Position numbers and translations under genes: made by a program. A model generated the notes under the pieces. The model worked only from the letters and a program-made list of their open reading frames with translations. It made no database searches and was not told where the DNA came from. A DNA stretch of 64,000 bases from Liolophura sinensis (lineage: Eukaryota; Mollusca; Polyplacophora; Chitonida; Chitonidae): contig NC_088300.1 of assembly GCF_032854445.1 (NCBI RefSeq), forward strand, positions 32,219,608-32,283,607, read 5' to 3'. Below, piece by piece: positions 61,101 to 64,000 of the stretch (its first letter is position 1; the number at the start of each line of letters is the position of its first letter).

Positions 61101-62204
61101 CTTAAAAAGTTTGACCACAATTTACCTACTGTTCATGCATTAGGCATAAAGAGCTAACCACGAATGTGGCTTTGTTTTGGTTCTAAAGAAGTTTTCGCTT
61201 TTAGGCACACTTTATTCTGATTTTTGAGACACGATGCGAAAAGCAGTAATGGTGCAATGTTGAAAGTTGGTCAGCAGGACAAATTGTGCTCTTCTCTCGT
61301 ATCAAATTATTTCAGATGAATAGTTTCCCAGTGATTGGCATTAAAATTTTTGCCACCGTTCATGCATTATGTAAGAAAAACATCTGTTGGCTTTCGAGTT
61401 ACGGTTAGCGCAGCGGGAGCGTTCTTTACATTGTGTGGTATTAAAACATACACGCCAAATGACTAATCTGTTGGTCTAATAGAGAGAATATGTACACAAA
61501 CACTACACAATTACTATTCACATGAGGCCATTGAGTAGAAGTTCAATTGCAGGCATAGATGATCTGATCTATTTGTGTTAGTTATTTTTTCCCTTGCAAA
61601 TTAGACACTTGCATTTGCCCGACCGGAAGTTGATGGCATCTTTCTGTTTTACATCCATCGCCGGGGCCAATCACGAAAATAAGATCTGTAAGTTTAGATT
61701 TGCTTTGATACCTATTTTACTCTGCCTCATCAGTGGAAGAATATTTTAAATTGGCGTCACCTACAGAGCCGATTAATCTGCATATACGTCTGGATGACCA
61801 CTAGGATTATACATTTCGAAAAAAGATGTAGAAAAATAATTTAAGAACACATCATCTCATTGACAGGGAATGTATCTATTTTTTTTAACATGAAAAGTTA
61901 ATCAAAAAGCTCGCCTATCATATAAAGCCGCAGACGATAACTATATATGTACACAGTATTTTAGATGAATGAAACGTATTGATGCTTAATTTTACGTACC
62001 GTTTTGTCCCTCAACGCGTGCTTTCCAGTGTACAGCTCTCAAATGGTTCTCTACTTTCTTCTTCCTTGCTGGCTTGAACTTTGACGGTGGACATAACGGA
62101 CAATGGAATGAAATATAGTCTCCTTTACAACAATCCTTGCAACTTTTTACACAACTTAACAATTCATCCACAGACTGAATCACGACAGGTTGGTGTGCTG
62201 TCAT
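57997..62204 (-). CDS. Unrecognised seven-exon gene, 259-residue protein
   Basis: Exons on the - strand in order: 62000-62204, 60290-60422, 59930-59968, 59303-59390, 58980-59044, 58576-58659, 57997-58162; 780 nt in all, with phases compatible at every join. The first exon carries a zinc-finger-like motif (FHCPLCPPSKFK ... ENHLRAVH, C-x2-C and H-x4-H) after an extra CKDCC cluster. Exon 2 is acidic (ADEELNNEEQDSNMF). Later exons look globular and helical (REFLKGFGFGYVLDL, AYTYLEAYVEKKFLKLKL, FVHKLVQLPGTERIQKIL, CKEALVRDAVALLVSNKL). I know no matching family; nucleic acid binding through the Cys/His motif is only suggested. A palindromic TATA element lies upstream. The weak points are exon 2 boundaries and a gtttgt donor in exon 6. 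Confidence 0.6.
58576..58659 (-). CDS. Exon 6 of the 259-residue gene
   Basis: Acceptor TTGCTTCAG, donor gtttgt (non-optimal); PLATSGFVHKLVQLPGTERI then QKILNVD. Confidence 0.55.
58980..59044 (-). CDS. Exon 5 of the 259-residue gene
   Basis: Acceptor CTCTTTTAG, donor gtacgt; AYTYLEAYVEKKFLKLKLRD, a likely amphipathic helix. Confidence 0.62.
59303..59390 (-). CDS. Exon 4 of the 259-residue gene
   Basis: Acceptor TTATCTAG, donor gtacgt. Only one frame is open: SESSELEIFLTNPRREFLKG then FGFGYVLDL. Confidence 0.65.
59930..59968 (-). CDS. Exon 3 of the 259-residue gene (39 nt)
   Basis: Acceptor TAATAACAG, donor gtatgt; encodes YVEGLLTDRGSK plus split codons. Confidence 0.5.
60013..60279 (+). 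mobile_element. tRNA-derived SINE, full length, inside intron 2 of the 259-residue gene
   Basis: A complete copy with head GGGCCTCCGTGGCTCAGTCG and a CACCAATCAAATAAACAAA tail. A 13-bp direct repeat, TCAATGTCACCTG, flanks it at 60000-60012 and 60280-60292. It includes an internal CTGTGAGTTCAAG duplication at box B. The element is antisense to the host gene, and its target-site duplication contains the preferred exon 2 donor. Confidence 0.94.
60290..60422 (-). CDS. Exon 2 of the 259-residue gene (preferred boundaries)
   Basis: Acceptor TTTTCGTCAG and donor CAG/gtgaca. An alternative pair, TTCTGTAG/60433 and 60319/gtatgg, also keeps phase with its neighbours but reads a different, Arg-rich frame. 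The preferred version is more protein-like but has the weaker donor. Confidence 0.5.
61622..61687 (+). CDS. Candidate first exon with ETS-type promoter motif
   Basis: ACCGGAAGTTG, an ETS core, is followed at once by ATG 61633-61635. The frame MASFCFTSIAGANHENKI then meets a consensus gtaagt donor at 61688. It would be antisense within intron 1 of the 259-residue gene. No in-phase next exon is established (it exits in phase 1). Confidence 0.3.
62000..62204 (-). CDS. Exon 1 of the 259-residue gene, Cys/His motif
   Basis: ATG in an AACAATGA context, 68 codons plus one base, donor gtacgt. It contains C-x3-C-x2-CC, then C-x2-C...H-x4-H. Confidence 0.65.
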
Positions 62205-62217
62205 TGTTACATTGCAG

Positions 62218-62439
62218 CGTCCAGAAATAAACTCGTCGGAAAAGTGGAAAGCTTTTATAAAAGCTATGTACTACATTAGCCAAACTGCAAAGCTAACAAG
62301 TCACCCTGAGATAGTATTACTTCAGCAGACATGCGATGGGAAACTGAGTTTACAAACACACCGCCACCTCGGCTTTCCACGGTCCAGACACACGAAAGCT
62401 ACCCATAAATTTGTTTTATTTAGACATTGTGGCAAGTGA
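62218..62439 (+). CDS. Possible exon, antisense to the 259-residue gene promoter
   Basis: After a TTGTTACATTGCAG acceptor (ending 62217) a 73-codon frame runs to TGA 62437-62439 (RPEINSSEKWKAFIKAMYYI ... HPEIVLLQQTCDGKL). It may be a terminal exon of a + strand transcript, or the chance reading of promoter DNA. No family is recognised. Confidence 0.2.
   Translation, partial: RPEINSSEKWKAFIKAMYYISQTAKLTSHPEIVLLQQTCDGKLSLQTHRHLGFPRSRHTKATHKFVLFRHCGK
62250..62265 (-). promoter_or_regulatory. Palindromic TATA element
   Basis: AGCTTTTATAAAAGCT, a perfect 16-bp palindrome holding TATAAAAG on both strands, about 50 bp upstream of the ATG at 62204. It could be the TATA box of the 259-residue gene. 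Confidence 0.45.
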
Positions 62440-62562
62440 TGCACGGAGGTATAAAAGTGTAGAAAGAGCAGGCCTATATACTGAATGTTCTTAGAAACTC
62501 CACGTTTTTAACTTTAACTGAAAATGTTTTATCCTATAATCGAATTAGAAAATCATTTATAC

Positions 62563-62654
62563 CTCTATCAACATCGAGTTTTTCCAAATATTGTATTGCT
62601 CTGGCGTCCGAAAAATATAAACAAACTCGTACATGATAGAACTCGTTAATTTTT
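62563..62654 (-). CDS. Weak candidate exon
   Basis: 30 codons between a TTATTTCCAG acceptor and a gtataa donor (KINEFYHVRVCLYFSDARAI then QYLEKLDVD). Its phase does not fit the next exon downstream, so it is unassigned. Confidence 0.2.
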
Positions 62655-62926
62655 CTGGAAATAACTCTCCACCGTCGAATTCCAAGTAAATTGGGATAAG
62701 GAGACATCAAGATCATTCATGTGAGACAACATGTCCATATGAACAAAATAAAGTAGTCCTACTTAATTTCTAAGATAAAGATATTGGTCCGAAGTACATT
62801 TTAAATTCTTCAACCATAACAAAAGTTATCACGACACTGCAGATATGACTTTCAAGCACTATAGTAGGCCCAATGTGCTAGGTAGTACAAATGAAATGGT
62901 ATTTGCTTGACATACTTCCTTTTCAG

Positions 62927-63089
62927 CCATTTCATGAGGATTTCATTCATTGTATGAATAAAATCAAAGCGCTATTCAAAAAGCCCGACCCCAATTCATA
63001 TTGTATTATACATGGATCTTCCGCTGCTTGGTTGTCGGGCAGGGAAAGGCAAATTTTAATGCGAATTGAGTTACATAATTACATTGACG
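62927..63089 (+). CDS. Candidate internal exon, possibly OTU-like
   Basis: 163 nt between a strong CTTCCTTTTCAG acceptor and a gtatat donor, with only one open frame. The stretch NSYCIIHGSSAAWLSGRERQ followed by ILMRIELHNYI resembles the catalytic-Cys region of OTU cysteine proteases (pattern DGNCLFR...LxGxE...LR..hxxyi), but the usual D-G-N ahead of the Cys is replaced by N-S-Y. This is a resemblance seen by eye, not a domain hit. The other exons are probably partly outside the window. Confidence 0.35.
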
Positions 63090-64000
63090 GTATATTTACA
63101 TACACCTGTATTGTTGCATTCTTTTGCCTGTACACATATTTGTTAAGAAATATTTTGTGATGTGTGGATTTTTATGATTCTGATCATTTTATTTTTTAAA
63201 ACTTAATAATAGTAGTAATAAATGCATCTTGCTTAGGTCAAAGAAAACAATTCTGGGTATGAGAAAGTTATAACTGACAGATTTCCTTGACAAGGAGATA
63301 AGTCTGAATTCCTTTTTAAGTCTGAGGACTATATTGTCTTTCTAAAAATTCCACCGTGGTTTGCTGGGCTAGGATGTTATATACATTAGGTTGTGAATAA
63401 ACAAACCATGTGTCCTAAAGAGAGTATGGCGTTAACAATAATCAAATAAATAAATACATAAATAAAGCAAGTAACTTTATGGTAGCGCGACATATGAAAA
63501 CCCTATAAGATGGAGACGCCTAATTTAGTTTCAAGTTAAATGTTTTCACTTAGAGAATTCCGGAGCAATAAAGCGGGCGATCACTTGTACACCGGTGAAA
63601 TCTGATATATGTGGATGTAAGCTTCTGCGGTATAACAAAATAAACTCGGTCATGCATGAAAGACAGAGGTCAGACACACAGAATTTAGACGCTTGAACCT
63701 TTCTCTGCCATAAGAGGAAATAATGTGTGGGGTGTGTTAAGAAGTAAACTCTGAAAAACTTACTTCATATCTTTGGCAAAATAAGCTTTCTTAAATATTC
63801 AATGTTTTTCGCACTTTACAAATTATGGTCTCAAGCTACATATGTGTATTTTTGGGGTTATAAATAAGGCTATACAACAGCAGCAAAGACCTTGTTTGTC
63901 CATATCAAGGAACTGAGGGTAACAATTCGCCACGCTTTATATCTCTGCAAGTTTTTACCTACTAATTAAATGGCCATTGAACGTTAATTGACAACAAGAG
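63090..64000. other. No gene seen
   Basis: AT-rich DNA with a short CAAATAAATAAATACATAAATA stretch at about 63442-63465 that may be a SINE tail. No supported exon. Confidence 0.4.

Overview
This is eukaryotic nuclear DNA from an animal. It is AT-rich, its genes are split by GT-AG introns, and it carries many tRNA-derived SINE copies, microsatellites and minisatellites. The sequence alone does not name the species. The SINE type (tRNA-like head, ATAAA-rich tail, tail signature GTAAAACACCAATCAAATAAATA), the TE content and the gene set point to a lophotrochozoan, most likely a mollusc. That placement is inference.

Region 1 (1-21.6 kb, + strand): the 3' part of an estrogen-related receptor gene (ERR, NR3B). 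Five exons are recognisable: zinc finger II of the DNA-binding domain, a hinge exon with a polyglutamine tract, and three ligand-binding-domain exons ending in a conserved AF-2 helix. The zinc finger I exon was not found and probably lies upstream of the window. A 12.8 kb intron separates the finger II and hinge exons; it holds SINEs and a 9-copy 49-bp minisatellite.

Region 2 (21.6-37.9 kb): 3' UTR and intergenic DNA, poor in genes and rich in repeats. It has TA, TC and C-tract microsatellites, a six-copy GC-rich 48-bp repeat, SINE copies, and one possible 70-residue membrane protein.

Region 3 (37.9-42.2 kb): a compact two-exon gene with a TATA box encoding an unrecognised 109-residue protein (+); a short coding-like segment with a one-base frame break (-); and an intronless, divergent histone H2A gene (-) with a textbook histone 3' stem-loop, a purine-rich downstream element, a TATA box and a CCAAT box.

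Region 4 (42.2-53.9 kb): a foldback pair of SINEs, other TE fragments, and on the - strand a complete four-exon gene for a 393-residue homologue of vertebrate C1orf198 (DUF4706 family).

Region 5 (53.9-57.4 kb): a roughly 2.8 kb minisatellite of about 50 copies of a 53-bp unit. Read from GT to AG, each unit resembles a minimal intron (GTATAAAG ... CTAAT ... TTCCTGCAG). This is the oddest structure in the window.

Region 6 (57.9-64 kb): a seven-exon gene on the - strand (259 residues, N-terminal Cys2-His2-like motif) that can be put together with consistent splice phases but is not recognised. One of its splice donors abuts a SINE insertion. Candidate + strand exons, one possibly OTU-like, lie around and antisense to it.

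The genes show no shared pathway; this is ordinary animal gene neighbourhood order, not an operon. All exon joins are read by eye from splice motifs, phase and family resemblance, without transcript evidence.
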